The notes beneath the pieces were generated by a model, which saw nothing but the letters and a program-made list of their open reading frames with translations, was not told the DNA's origin and did no database searches. 64,000 nucleotides of DNA from positions 1 through 64,000 of the forward strand of contig PQAF01000027.1 of the NCBI GenBank assembly GCA_003105015.1, in the 5' to 3' direction. Of this stretch, positions 51,014 through 60,307 are shown in pieces. How positions within the stretch are numbered: the stretch's first letter is position 1; every line of letters begins with the position of its first letter. The stretch is from Rhodocyclales bacterium (GTDB taxonomy: Bacteria; Pseudomonadota; Gammaproteobacteria; Burkholderiales; Rhodocyclaceae). A program made the position numbers and the translations under genes.

Positions 51014-52024
51014 ATGAGTGACAGTCTGCAGCAGCGCCGCGACGCCTGGAACGCCTCGCGCTTCCGCCCCGGCGAAACGGGCGGCCTTTACGAGAGCTAC
51101 TTCCTGCGCGCCAACCATCCGGAGAAGCCGCTGGCCTTCTGGATCCGCTACACGGTGTTCTGCCCGCAGGGCCGGCCGCAGGACGCGCAGGGCGAGCTGT
51201 GGGCGATCTGGTTCGACGGCGAGGCGCAGCGCATCGCCGCCGTGAAGGAATCGCTTCCCATCGCCGACTGCCGTTTCGCGCCCGACCGCCTCGACGTGCG
51301 CGTCGGCAATGCAACCCTGACCGACGGATTGCTCGAAGGCCGCGCCGCCTCGGCCGATCACGCCGTGTCGTGGCGACTGACCTTTGCCGGCGGCGAAGCG
51401 CCGCTCCTGCTGCTGCCCGAATCGCTGTACGCCGGCGGTTTCCCCAAGGCGAAGGCGCTGGTGGCACGGCCCAACGCCATCTTCACCGGCACGCTGACGG
51501 TGGACGGCCAGGAGGTCGCCATCGACGGCTGGCGCGGCAGCCAGAACCACAACTGGGGCAGCCGCCACACCGACCGCTACGCCTGGGGCCAGGTCGCCGG
51601 CTTCGACAACGCGCCGGAGGCCTTCCTCGAATGCGCCGCGGCGCAGGTGCGCCTCGGCCCGCTATGGAGCCCGCGCCTGACGCTGCTGGTGTTGCGCGAC
51701 GGCGGCGAGGAGATCGCGCTGAACGGTCTGCTGCAGTCAGCGCGGGCGCACGGCGACTACGAGTTCTTCCGCTGGACGCTCGACTCTCGCGGCCCGCAGG
51801 CGCGCCTGCACGGCCGCATCGCCGCGCCCGCCTCGGCCTTCGTCGGCCTGAACTACCTGAACCCGCCGGGCGGCGCGAAGACCTGCCTCAACACCAAGCT
51901 CGCCGCGGCGGAGTTCACCCTGGAGCGGCCGGGACGCCCGGCGAAGACCTTCGTCACGCGCTCGCGCGCCGCCTTCGAGATCCTCACCGACCGCCGCGAC
52001 CACGGCATAAGCGTGGCGGCATAA
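51014..52024 (+). CDS. CrtC/AttH-like lipocalin-fold protein
   Basis: 336 residues. Two beta-barrel halves; GWRGSQNHNWGSRHTDRYAWGQV in the centre resembles the conserved core of the AttH/CrtC (hydroxyneurosporene hydratase-like) family, and SLYAGGFPKAKALVARPNAIFTGTLTVDG matches the substrate-barrel strand pattern. No signal peptide. Members handle hydrophobic molecules; no carotenoid genes are nearby, so the substrate is unknown. Follows recQ by 31 bp. Contains copy 12 of the element. Confidence 0.72.
   Translation: MSDSLQQRRDAWNASRFRPGETGGLYESYFLRANHPEKPLAFWIRYTVFCPQGRPQDAQGELWAIWFDGEAQRIAAVKESLPIADCRFAPDRLDVRVGNATLTDGLLEGRAASADHAVSWRLTFAGGEAPLLLLPESLYAGGFPKAKALVARPNAIFTGTLTVDGQEVAIDGWRGSQNHNWGSRHTDRYAWGQVAGFDNAPEAFLECAAAQVRLGPLWSPRLTLLVLRDGGEEIALNGLLQSARAHGDYEFFRWTLDSRGPQARLHGRIAAPASAFVGLNYLNPPGGAKTCLNTKLAAAEFTLERPGRPAKTFVTRSRAAFEILTDRRDHGISVAA
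51361..51384 (-). repeat. Dispersed 24-bp bipartite element, copy 12 (one mismatch)
   Basis: Minus strand AAGGTCAGTC-N8-ACGGCG, 15/16, spacer GCCACGAC. Antisense within the CrtC/AttH-like gene; coding strand reads AVSWRLTF, the same frame as copies 6, 7 and 11. Confidence 0.65.
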
Positions 52025-52262
52025 GAAAAAACGCTGGCACAACCTGCGCGGGTCTGTATAATGCGCCTTGTGCAATGCAGCAATCGGTGCGCCTCTAGCC
52101 TGTAGTTCATGTGCAGGCTCATGTTCCCAAAGACTGTATTCCACTGACAGTCTCCGTCCGCGATCTCGTCCGCCTTTCCTTTCCGATCGGCTTGAGTTGT
52201 TGCCGGTGATCTCGCGTCACCCGAACGTGACGCTCATCTTTTATTGTGAAAAGGAAAGAGCC
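52025..52262 (+). promoter_or_regulatory. Promoter and ~190-nt leader of the DEAD-box helicase gene
   Basis: CTGGCA (52034-52039), 17-bp spacer, perfect TATAAT (52057-52062). The remaining ~195 bases to the ATG hold no gene. They contain several short inverted repeats and end with AAAAGGAAAGAGCC before the ATG. Long structured leaders are characteristic of cold-induced DEAD-box helicase and csp mRNAs. Confidence 0.6.
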
Positions 52263-53657
<1,395 letters not shown>

Positions 53658-53664
53658 CCTGCAT

Positions 53665-53688
53665 GCCCGCCCCCGAACGGGGGCGGGC
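53665..53688. terminator. GC-rich hairpin between convergent genes
   Basis: Perfect 10-bp stem GCCCGCCCCC/GGGGGCGGGC with GAAC loop, no T-tract. It follows the helicase stop by 7 bp and precedes the convergent 53693-53905 stop. Likely ends or stabilises both transcripts. Confidence 0.55.
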
Positions 53689-53692
53689 GCGC

Positions 53693-53905
53693 TTACCAGT
53701 GGCCGCGGTGGCGGCCCAGGCGCAGCAATCCCGCCGAGATCAGGCCGAGCAGGACGACACCGAGCGCATGCCTGAAGGCGATCGGCCCGAAGCCGAACAC
53801 CTCAGGAATCGACCAGTTCCACGCCATCCGCAGCAGCAGGGCGACGCCGAGCAGCAGCGCCAGTCCCGTCAGCAGCACGCCGAACATATTTCCGTATCGC
53901 CGCAT
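53693..53905 (-). CDS. Small two-helix membrane protein
   Basis: 70 residues, two membrane helices (about 8-27 and 43-62), and a His/Arg-rich C-terminus (RLGRHRGHW). GGAGG lies upstream of the start. It is 27 bp after the marR gene on the same strand and is probably co-transcribed and controlled with it. No family recognised. Confidence 0.65.
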   Translation of the reverse strand: MRRYGNMFGVLLTGLALLLGVALLLRMAWNWSIPEVFGFGPIAFRHALGVVLLGLISAGLLRLGRHRGHW

Positions 53906-53932
53906 CTTCCACCTCCTCTCGCTGTTGCAAGC

Positions 53933-54415
53933 TCACACACGCGAACCGGCGCGCGTTTCCTGCCGGTTCAGCCCCGACTCCATCGCATTCAGGGTTTTCA
54001 GGGTCACCTTCAGGTCCGACCCGGGTATCCGTTTCGCCAGCTCGGCCAGCAGCCGCGCCTCGCGCCGGCGCGCCGCCTCGGCGGCCTTCAGGCCCGCCGC
54101 GCTCAGGCGCACCAGCGGCGAGCGCAGGTGATCCGGGTTGTCGAGGCACTCGGCCAGGCCGGCCGCCAGCAGGCCATTCACGACCACCTGGATGTGCTGG
54201 CGGCTGACGCCCTGCTCCCTTGCCACCTGCGGCACCGTGCGCGGGCCGCGCTCGTGCAGGACCTCCATCACTGCCCGCATGCTGGCCGTGATGCCGAGGT
54301 CGGCATGGGCGCGATCGGCCGTCCCGGAAAGGACGTGAAACAGCCGCCGCACGGCCAGGATCGCCTGGCGGAGCGGCTGGCCGCCGGCCTCCGCCACGGA
54401 AGGTTTTTCCCTCAT
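53933..54415 (-). CDS. MarR-family transcriptional regulator
   Basis: 160 residues. Central winged helix ~40-105: ITASMRAVMEVLHERGPRTVPQVAREQGVSRQHIQVVVNGLLAAGLAECLDNPDHLRSPLVRLSAAG. The dimerisation helices at both ends are intact. MarR proteins bind palindromes in their own promoters and respond to phenolics or oxidants. An inverted repeat overlaps its likely promoter (54423-54451). Confidence 0.92.
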   Translation of the reverse strand: MREKPSVAEAGGQPLRQAILAVRRLFHVLSGTADRAHADLGITASMRAVMEVLHERGPRTVPQVAREQGVSRQHIQVVVNGLLAAGLAECLDNPDHLRSPLVRLSAAGLKAAEAARRREARLLAELAKRIPGSDLKVTLKTLNAMESGLNRQETRAGSRV

Positions 54416-54425
54416 GCCGGCTATT

Positions 54426-54442
54426 TGACATGTTTGTTGTCA
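54426..54442. promoter_or_regulatory. MarR operator candidate and promoter
   Basis: TGACA-N7-TGTCA (54426-54442). On the minus strand TTGACA (54446-54451) and TCAAAT (54423-54428) are 17 bp apart and form a promoter for marR that the palindrome overlaps. Further TTGTC repeats follow at 54445 and 54457. Autorepression is likely; the divergent 54539 gene may share control. Confidence 0.6.
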
Positions 54443-54538
54443 TATTGTCAATCTTATTGTCGTTTTGGCCCGCCGTGTCCCGCTCGCCCTCCGGCGGCAT
54501 AGCGGGTAGAATTCGCCTCCCGAAAGCAAGGAACCGCC

Positions 54539-55711
54539 ATGAAAAGAAGCCGCTTCGCCCGCCGGGGCGCCCTCAACCGCGACGCCGAGCTGATCGCCCG
54601 TCTGGCCACGGGCCTGGCCGCCTCGGCCAGCCGGATCGAGGACGCGTACTGGGAAAGCCGCCTCGATGCGGCGGTCGACAAGCTGCTGCGCACCGGCAAC
54701 GAGGACACGCTCAACGTGGCCCTCGACCACCTGTTCGGCGCCAACGGCCGCGCCTACGACGCGCTGGCCGACCTGATCGAGTCGCGCGCCGAGGGCGGCG
54801 TGCTCGGCACGGGCGGCAGCGAGTTCGACGTGGCGATGTTCGCCGCGCCGCTGCTCGCCTGGTCGCGCTTCACCATCCCCTCCGGCCCCCTGCCCGCCGG
54901 CACGATTGCCGCGGTGCGCACCCAGCTGCAGGCCCACGTGCTGGCGGCCGACACCAGGCTCGCGCTGGCGGATTTCCTTTACAGCCCGGACCAGCTGCCG
55001 CGCGGCTTCGTCGAGACCTGGCGGCTGGCCAACCAGCTCGCCAAGGCGGCGGCCGACAACAAGGAGGCGCACATCGACCCGCGCCAGCTGCCGGAGACGA
55101 CGCGCTTCATCTCCGACACGCGCTATCTGATCGGCGCCGTCGTGGCGCCGCGCGGCCAGGCGCTGTTCCGCTGGCAGGAAGAGGACGCCTCGCGCGAGCA
55201 GGCGGCGACGCAATGGAGCGCCCAGGGCGGCAGTTCGCTGCAGCCGCTGTTCACCGGCTGCGCACTCGACCCGCTGCTGCCCGACGTCTATCACGCCGCC
55301 TGCCGCAACGCCGACCAGGGCCTGCGCACCTACTCCCTGCGCGCGGCGGCGGCCTTCCTGCAGACCGTGCTCAACGTCAAGCCGCAGAAACTGCGCGCCG
55401 TGGTGGCGCCCTTCCACGAGGAGCGGCTGGAGGAATACCGCGTCGGCTTCACCCTCGCCGACTCAAGTCAGGTGGTGCACGGCGTGGTGTGGCCCCTGCT
55501 CGGGGCCGAGGACGAGTCGACCGACTGCATCGGCCAGATCGAGGCGGCGCTGGAAGACGCCGGCATCGGCAGCGTGATCGTGCTAGACCAGCGCTTCCCC
55601 GTGGAATTCTGCGACGACTGCGGCATGCCGATGTACCCGACGCCGGAGGGCGAGACCTCCCACGCCGAGCTGCCGGAAGACCTGCCCCAGGCGCCGGCGC
55701 ACCTGCACTGA
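54539..55711 (+). CDS. DUF2863-type conserved protein
   Basis: 390 residues, no signal peptide. N-terminal RRGALNRDAELIARLATGLAASASRIEDAYWE, central SEFDVAMFAAPLLAWSRFTIPSGPLP and C-terminal FCDDCGMPMYPTPEGE, which could bind a metal through its two cysteines. Length and these blocks fit DUF2863, a family essentially confined to betaproteobacteria; assignment is from memory and should be checked. Divergent from marR. Its stop codon lies in copy 10 of the dispersed element. Confidence 0.7.
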   Translation: MKRSRFARRGALNRDAELIARLATGLAASASRIEDAYWESRLDAAVDKLLRTGNEDTLNVALDHLFGANGRAYDALADLIESRAEGGVLGTGGSEFDVAMFAAPLLAWSRFTIPSGPLPAGTIAAVRTQLQAHVLAADTRLALADFLYSPDQLPRGFVETWRLANQLAKAAADNKEAHIDPRQLPETTRFISDTRYLIGAVVAPRGQALFRWQEEDASREQAATQWSAQGGSSLQPLFTGCALDPLLPDVYHAACRNADQGLRTYSLRAAAAFLQTVLNVKPQKLRAVVAPFHEERLEEYRVGFTLADSSQVVHGVVWPLLGAEDESTDCIGQIEAALEDAGIGSVIVLDQRFPVEFCDDCGMPMYPTPEGETSHAELPEDLPQAPAHLH

Positions 55712-55715
55712 CTTT
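55692..55715 (-). repeat. Dispersed 24-bp bipartite element, copy 10 (14/16)
   Basis: Minus strand AAAGTCAGTG-N8-CCGGCG, spacer CAGGTGCG: two mismatches to the consensus. Contains the stop codon (TGA) of the DUF2863-type gene. Confidence 0.6.
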
Positions 55716-55717
55716 TC

Positions 55718-55740
55718 GTCATTCCCGCGGACGCGGGGAT
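55718..55740. repeat. Single GTCATTCCCGCG-type REP element
   Basis: GTCATTCCCGCG followed by GACGCGGGGAT: one half of the element found as an inverted pair at 46491-46559. Between the convergent DUF2863-type and SDR genes. Confidence 0.65.
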
Positions 55741-55748
55741 AACGGGCG

Positions 55749-56555
55749 CTACGCTCCGCCCTTCATCTCTTCCCCGAGCTTCTTCACCATCTGCCGCTCG
55801 TAGAAGCGCGGCGCGAGGCACGATACCCACCAGGACAGCTTCGAGACGCGGTCGGGCAGCAGCAGGCGCCGCTCGGCCTGCGCCGCCCGGAAGATCTTCT
55901 CCGCCATGGCTTCGGGCGTCGACCGGCCGCCGACGATGGACTGGGCGTGCCGCACCGGCCCGCCGTCGCCGGCCAGCGCATTCTTCTCGATGCCGGTGCT
56001 GATGAAGGACGGGCAGACCAGCAGCACCTTCACGCCAAGCGGCTCGACCTCCGTGCGCAGGCTGTCGAAGAAGCCGTGCAGGGCGTGCTTGCTCGCCGCG
56101 TAGCCGGTGCGGGCGACCAGCGGGGCGAAACCGGCGACGCTGGAGACGGCAACCACCAGGCCGCGCCGCGCCACCAGGTCTTCCAGCGCGGCATGCGTGC
56201 AGTGCAGCGCCCCGAAGAAATTGACTTCCATGACGCGGCGGATCACCGCCGGCTCGGTGCGCGTGAAGGCACTGCGGTGGGTGATGCCGGCGTTGTTCAC
56301 CAGCACGTCGATGCCGCCGAAGGCGCGCCGCGCCTCGGCCATCGCCCGCAGGCAATCCGCCTCGCTCGACACGTCGCAGGCGATGCGGACGGCGTCGGCG
56401 CCATCGGGAAAAGTCAGTCCCTGCAGCACGGCGGCATCGCGGTCGAGCGCAACGATGCGGGCGCCGGCGGCGGCGAAGCGCAGCGCCAGCGCACGGCCCA
56501 GCCCGCCGGCGGCGCCGGTGACCGCCACCGTCTTCCCGGCAAAGTCACGCGCCAC
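55749..56555 (-). CDS. Short-chain dehydrogenase/reductase
   Basis: 268 residues. Classical SDR: TGAAGGLG at 14-21, NNAG, catalytic SS..GYAASKHAL (Ser-Tyr-Lys) and CPSFISTG. A ~40-residue hydrophobic C-terminal extension (LSKLSWWVSCLAPRFYERQM) suggests membrane association, as in lipid-active SDRs. It overlaps the epimerase gene by 11 nt and is last in the operon. Substrate unknown. Contains copy 11 of the element (AVLQGLTF). Confidence 0.9.
   Translation of the reverse strand: MARDFAGKTVAVTGAAGGLGRALALRFAAAGARIVALDRDAAVLQGLTFPDGADAVRIACDVSSEADCLRAMAEARRAFGGIDVLVNNAGITHRSAFTRTEPAVIRRVMEVNFFGALHCTHAALEDLVARRGLVVAVSSVAGFAPLVARTGYAASKHALHGFFDSLRTEVEPLGVKVLLVCPSFISTGIEKNALAGDGGPVRHAQSIVGGRSTPEAMAEKIFRAAQAERRLLLPDRVSKLSWWVSCLAPRFYERQMVKKLGEEMKGGA
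56410..56433 (+). repeat. Dispersed 24-bp bipartite element, copy 11
   Basis: AAAGTCAGTC-N8-ACGGCG, 16/16, spacer CCTGCAGC. Antisense within the SDR gene; coding strand reads AVLQGLTF. Only 0.7 kb from copy 10 and in opposite orientation. Confidence 0.8.
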
Positions 56556-57513
56556 GGCTGTGCCGCGCCTTGAGATAGAGATCGAAGACCTGCGCCGAAG
56601 TCAGCTGCGGCACATAGCCGAACTCGGTCTTCAGCCGGGTGTTGTCGAGCACCGGCCGGTAGCGCAGAAAATCCAGCTGCTCGGGGCCGTACTGCGTCAG
56701 CCCCAGCGCCTTCAGCACGCGCAGGGCCAGGCGCAGCAGGCCGGGCGGCAGCACCAGGCAGCGCTTGCCCAGCTTCGCGGCGATCTCGTGGATCGTCAGC
56801 GCGCCGTCGCCGGCAACGTTGTAGATGCCCGTCCTGTCGGTTTCGATGGCGCGCAGCAGGCAGCCGACGACGTCCTGGTCCCAGATGAAGACGAAGGGGC
56901 TGTCGGAACCGCGGATGGCGAGCAGGCGCGGCTTCTCGAAGAGGTCGGTGATCTGGTTCTTCACCGTCTCGCCGAGGATGGTGCCGATGCGGAAGACAAC
57001 CTGCTGCAGTTCCGGGTGCTCCGTGCGCCAGCGCGCCAGCATCTCCTCGACCAGGCGCTTGTGCCAGGAATAGGCGAAGGCCTGGTTGCCGCGCAGCGGG
57101 CAGTCCTCCGTCAGCCAGGCCGGGTTGTCGGCGTGGTAGCCATAGGCGGCGCCGCTCGAGCTGACGACGATCTTCTTCACGCCGGTGGTGGTGCAGGCGA
57201 TGAGCACGTTCTCGGTACCTTCGACGTCGACCGAATACTCGAACTGGCGGTTGCTGTCCTTGCCCGGCGTGACGATCGAGGCGAGGTGCACCACCACGTC
57301 CACCTTGCGCTGGTCGAACAGCTCGATCAGCGCCGGCGAGCGCACGTCGGCCTGCACGTAGTCGATGCCGGGCAGGCGCCGCCCGGGCGGCACCTCGCGC
57401 ACGTCCGCCGCCACGACGCGGCTGACTTTGATCCGGCCGGCCGCCAGCGCGGCGACGAGCTGCGAGCCGAGGTAGCCGCCGGCGCCGGTGACGAGGACGC
57501 TCGGTCCGCTCAT
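56545..57513 (-). CDS. NAD-dependent epimerase/dehydratase (extended SDR)
   Basis: 322 residues from ATG 57513. GAGGYLGSQL at 10-19, catalytic S..YGYH and Tyr-Lys in YSWHK, VDVEGTENVL. A C-terminal domain after ~220 binds the variable substrate. Its start overlaps the symporter stop as ATGA and its end overlaps the SDR start by 11 nt. A 14/16 relative of the dispersed element lies at 57406-57429. Related proteins act on nucleotide sugars or on sterol/hydroxysteroid-like substrates. Confidence 0.88.
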   Translation of the reverse strand: MSGPSVLVTGAGGYLGSQLVAALAAGRIKVSRVVAADVREVPPGRRLPGIDYVQADVRSPALIELFDQRKVDVVVHLASIVTPGKDSNRQFEYSVDVEGTENVLIACTTTGVKKIVVSSSGAAYGYHADNPAWLTEDCPLRGNQAFAYSWHKRLVEEMLARWRTEHPELQQVVFRIGTILGETVKNQITDLFEKPRLLAIRGSDSPFVFIWDQDVVGCLLRAIETDRTGIYNVAGDGALTIHEIAAKLGKRCLVLPPGLLRLALRVLKALGLTQYGPEQLDFLRYRPVLDNTRLKTEFGYVPQLTSAQVFDLYLKARHSRGA

Positions 57514-58418
57514 AAGGCCGGGCCAGGATCGCGCCGCGACCAGAGCGTCGCCACGGTGAGGCCCGAGACGATGTGCCAGATCCCCCACCAGGCGGTGACG
57601 ATGGCCATGCCGCCGAGGCCGTCGAAGAAATTGAAGATGAGGATCAGGCCGAGTGCGGAGTTCTGGATGCCGACCTCGATGGAGACGGCGCGGCGGTCGC
57701 GCTCGGGCAGGCCGGCTGCCCTCGCGGCAAAGTAGCCGGTGAGCAGGGCCAGCGCGTTGTGCAGGAACACCGCGAACACCACGAAGCCGACGAAATCCAG
57801 GAAATAGCGCCAGTTCGCCGCCAGCGCGCCGATGACGAAGAGACCGAAGACGGCAAGCGAGAAGACCTTCACCGGCTTGTGTGCCTTGTCGACGAAAGCC
57901 GGGAAGCGGTGGCCGACCCACATGCCCACGGCCATCGGCAGGCCGAGCAGCAGGAACACCGCCAGCAGCATGTCGAGGGGATCGAGCGCGACGATCCTGA
58001 GGATGGCGTTCGTCTCCGGATTCAGGCTGCCCCACAGGGACAGGTTGAGGGGCGTCATGACGATCGCCACTGCCGTCGAGATCGCCGTCATGGTGATCGA
58101 CAGGGCCGTGTTGCCCCGGGCGTAGTGGGCGAGGAAGTTGGAGATATTGCCGCCCGGGCAGGCCGCCACCAGCATCATCCCCAGCGCGATGCTGGGCGCA
58201 GGCCGGATCGCCAGCACCAGCAGGAAGGTGAAGGCCGGCAGCAGGACGAACTGGCCGGCCAGGCCGATCAGCACCGGCTTGGGCGTGACCAGCACGGCCT
58301 TGAAGTCAGACACCTTGAGGTCGAGCGCCACGCCGAACATCACCAGGCCGATGATGAAGTTCAACACCCACAGCGATTGCGGATTGAAGTTCAGCCGGAC
58401 CAGATCCATCTCGTTCAT
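57510..58418 (-). CDS. Bile acid:sodium symporter (BASS) family transporter
   Basis: 302 residues with nine to ten membrane helices. Sodium-site motifs are seen in ACPGGNISNFLAHYARGN and in the C-terminal EVGIQNSALGLIL. Family members import organic anions with sodium: bile acids, pyruvate, pantothenate and others. Between a hairpin (58435-58462) upstream and the epimerase (4-nt overlap) downstream, in the ThDP operon; probably brings in its substrate. Confidence 0.92.
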   Translation of the reverse strand: MNEMDLVRLNFNPQSLWVLNFIIGLVMFGVALDLKVSDFKAVLVTPKPVLIGLAGQFVLLPAFTFLLVLAIRPAPSIALGMMLVAACPGGNISNFLAHYARGNTALSITMTAISTAVAIVMTPLNLSLWGSLNPETNAILRIVALDPLDMLLAVFLLLGLPMAVGMWVGHRFPAFVDKAHKPVKVFSLAVFGLFVIGALAANWRYFLDFVGFVVFAVFLHNALALLTGYFAARAAGLPERDRRAVSIEVGIQNSALGLILIFNFFDGLGGMAIVTAWWGIWHIVSGLTVATLWSRRDPGPAL

Positions 58419-58434
58419 GCTTGCCCCCGCTTTT

Positions 58435-58462
58435 CCCCCTCTCCCGCCAGCGGGAGAGGGGG
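58435..58462 (-). repeat. REP-like palindrome (CCCCCTCTCCCGC-type)
   Basis: Perfect 13-bp arms with a 2-base loop, the same family as the pair at 42191-42280. It lies between the ThDP-enzyme stop (58468) and the symporter start (58418) and would form an intercistronic hairpin without a U-tract. Confidence 0.8.
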
Positions 58463-58467
58463 GATTT

Positions 58468-60219
58468 TCAGCCCTTCGGCTCCTCGTGCATCTTCTTGAA
58501 ATGGATCAGTCCCGGCGCCCACATGTGCTTGACCGGATCGACGTCGACATGCACCACCGCGCACTTGCCCGACTGGAGCGCCCGCTGCAGTGCCGGCTTG
58601 AGTTCCTTCGGGTCGGAGACGCGCTCGCCGTGGGCGCCCATCGCTTCGCCCAGCTTGTCGAATTCGATCTCGCCGAGGTCGGCCTTGATGGTCTCGTCCG
58701 GATCGAGGTGCTTGAAGAGCATGGTCTTGAACGGCCGCAGCATGAACTGCTGGTTCATCTTGACCATGCCCCACTGCTTGTCGCACAGCACGATGTAGAT
58801 CACCTGCGCCTTGTTGCGCACGGCCGTCTCGACTTCCTGCGCATGGAAGCCCATGGCGCCGTCGCCGATGATGCAGCACACCGGCTTGCCCGGGCGCGCC
58901 AGCGCGGCCGCCACCGCCTGCGAGGTGCCGGCGCCGAGCATGCCGAACTTGAACGTCGAGATCACCGTGTTCGGCACCGTCACCTGGTGGTAGAACATGG
59001 CCCAGATGGTGGCGTTGCCGCCGTCGGCCACCAGCACCGAGTCCTCTGGGAACACCGCGCGGCAGGCGGCGCCGATGTGGGCCGGATGCATCGGCACCGC
59101 CATATCCGACAGGGCCTTGTCCCAGCCGGCGCGCTCCTCCTGCATCGTCCTGCCGTAGCCGGCGACGCGGGCGCGGCGGCCATCGAGCCGCATCTCGCCC
59201 TTGCGCCGTTCCAGTTCGTCGCCGAGCAGCTCGAGGAAGCGCTTGGCGTCGGCGAGGATGGCGAGGTCGGCCGGCTTGTTCAGGCCCAGCATGTCGCCGT
59301 CGAGGTCGACCTGGATGGTCTTCTGTTCCGACGGATGGCGCCAGTACGGCGGCTTGCCCCACCAGTCGGTCTCGCCGACGCGCGTGCCGACGATCAGCGC
59401 CACATCGGCCTCGTTGCGCACGGTGTGGTTGAGCTTGACGTGCGGCATGGTGATGGCCAGCGGCGAGGTCTCGTCCAGCAGGCCGCGCGCCGCCCAGCTC
59501 GTCGTCAGCGGCGCATGCAGCAGTTCCGCAACGCGGCGCAGCGCGTCATAGGCTCCGGCATGGATGATGCCGCTGCCGGCATGGATCATCGGCGCCTGCG
59601 CCGCGATCAGCAGTTCGGCCGCGCGCGCCACCTGCTCCGCCGTCGGCGTCACCGGGTCGATATGGCGGTACTGGTGCGGCGCCCAGAAGGCCACGTCGGC
59701 CTTCACCTTGCCGTTCATGATGTTTTCCGGCACGTCGACATGCACCACCCCGGGCCGTCCTTCATAACTCTTGCGCAGCGCCTTCCTCACCAGCTCCGGC
59801 ACGCGGTCGAATGACGAGACGGCGGAACTCCACTTGGCGATTTTCCCGATGACCCCGCTCTGGTCGAAGCACTGGTAGCTGCCGCCGCGGTCCGGATACA
59901 TGATGCTCGGCCGGCGCGCGCTGGTGATCGCCAGCACGCGGTTGCCGTCGGCCTGCTCGACCACCAGCCCGGGCAGGAGGTTGGCCACGCCGGGCCCGTT
60001 GCTGGCCATGCAGACGCCGAGCTTGCCGGTCAGCCGCGCGTAGGTGCCCGCCATGTGCGCGGCGCAGGTCTCGTGCCGCGGCGTGACGATCTCGATCCCA
60101 AGCCGGTGCAGCGCCGAATAGAAGCCGAAATAGGTGCCGTCGATGATGCCGAACACCTTCTCGACGCCTTCCTTCTGCAACATGCGGGCGATCACCTCGC
60201 CGCCGCTGATTTCCGCCAT
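58468..60219 (-). CDS. ThDP-dependent enzyme, acetolactate synthase-like, substrate unknown
   Basis: 583 residues from MAEISGG, with AGGAGGGAG upstream. N-terminal Pyr domain with the catalytic Glu in RHETCAAHMAG and NGPGVANLLPG; central TPP_enzyme_M domain; C-terminal PP domain with the GDG motif in CIIGDGAMGFHAQE. The canonical NN at the end of the ThDP motif is replaced by CDKQWG. It decarboxylates or ligates a 2-oxo acid or acyl donor; there is no FAD-specific feature that would name acetolactate synthase. 84 bp after the Xsc-like gene. Confidence 0.85.
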   Translation of the reverse strand: MAEISGGEVIARMLQKEGVEKVFGIIDGTYFGFYSALHRLGIEIVTPRHETCAAHMAGTYARLTGKLGVCMASNGPGVANLLPGLVVEQADGNRVLAITSARRPSIMYPDRGGSYQCFDQSGVIGKIAKWSSAVSSFDRVPELVRKALRKSYEGRPGVVHVDVPENIMNGKVKADVAFWAPHQYRHIDPVTPTAEQVARAAELLIAAQAPMIHAGSGIIHAGAYDALRRVAELLHAPLTTSWAARGLLDETSPLAITMPHVKLNHTVRNEADVALIVGTRVGETDWWGKPPYWRHPSEQKTIQVDLDGDMLGLNKPADLAILADAKRFLELLGDELERRKGEMRLDGRRARVAGYGRTMQEERAGWDKALSDMAVPMHPAHIGAACRAVFPEDSVLVADGGNATIWAMFYHQVTVPNTVISTFKFGMLGAGTSQAVAAALARPGKPVCCIIGDGAMGFHAQEVETAVRNKAQVIYIVLCDKQWGMVKMNQQFMLRPFKTMLFKHLDPDETIKADLGEIEFDKLGEAMGAHGERVSDPKELKPALQRALQSGKCAVVHVDVDPVKHMWAPGLIHFKKMHEEPKG

Positions 60220-60239
60220 CTGACTCCCTCCTGTTTTCC

Positions 60240-60307
60240 GTAGGTCGGGCTTTAGCCCGACAGCAGCGGCCGATCGACTATCCAAGTCGGGCTGAAGCCC
60301 GACCTAC
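60240..60307. repeat. Inverted repeat (GTAGGTCGGGCT...AGCCCGACCTAC)
   Basis: Two outer arms GTAGGTCGGGCT (60240-60251) and AGCCCGACCTAC (60296-60307), each also a half of a small hairpin (GTCGGGCT-TTAGCCCGAC; AGTCGGGCTGAAGCCCGAC). The right arm overlaps the stop codon of the Xsc-like gene (60304-60306). Confidence 0.8.

Noticed and set aside
57406..57429. AAAGTCAGCC-N8-GCGGCG in the epimerase gene
   Set aside because: 14 of 16 match but both halves are altered and the residues are plausible for the family, so it was left outside the 12 copies.
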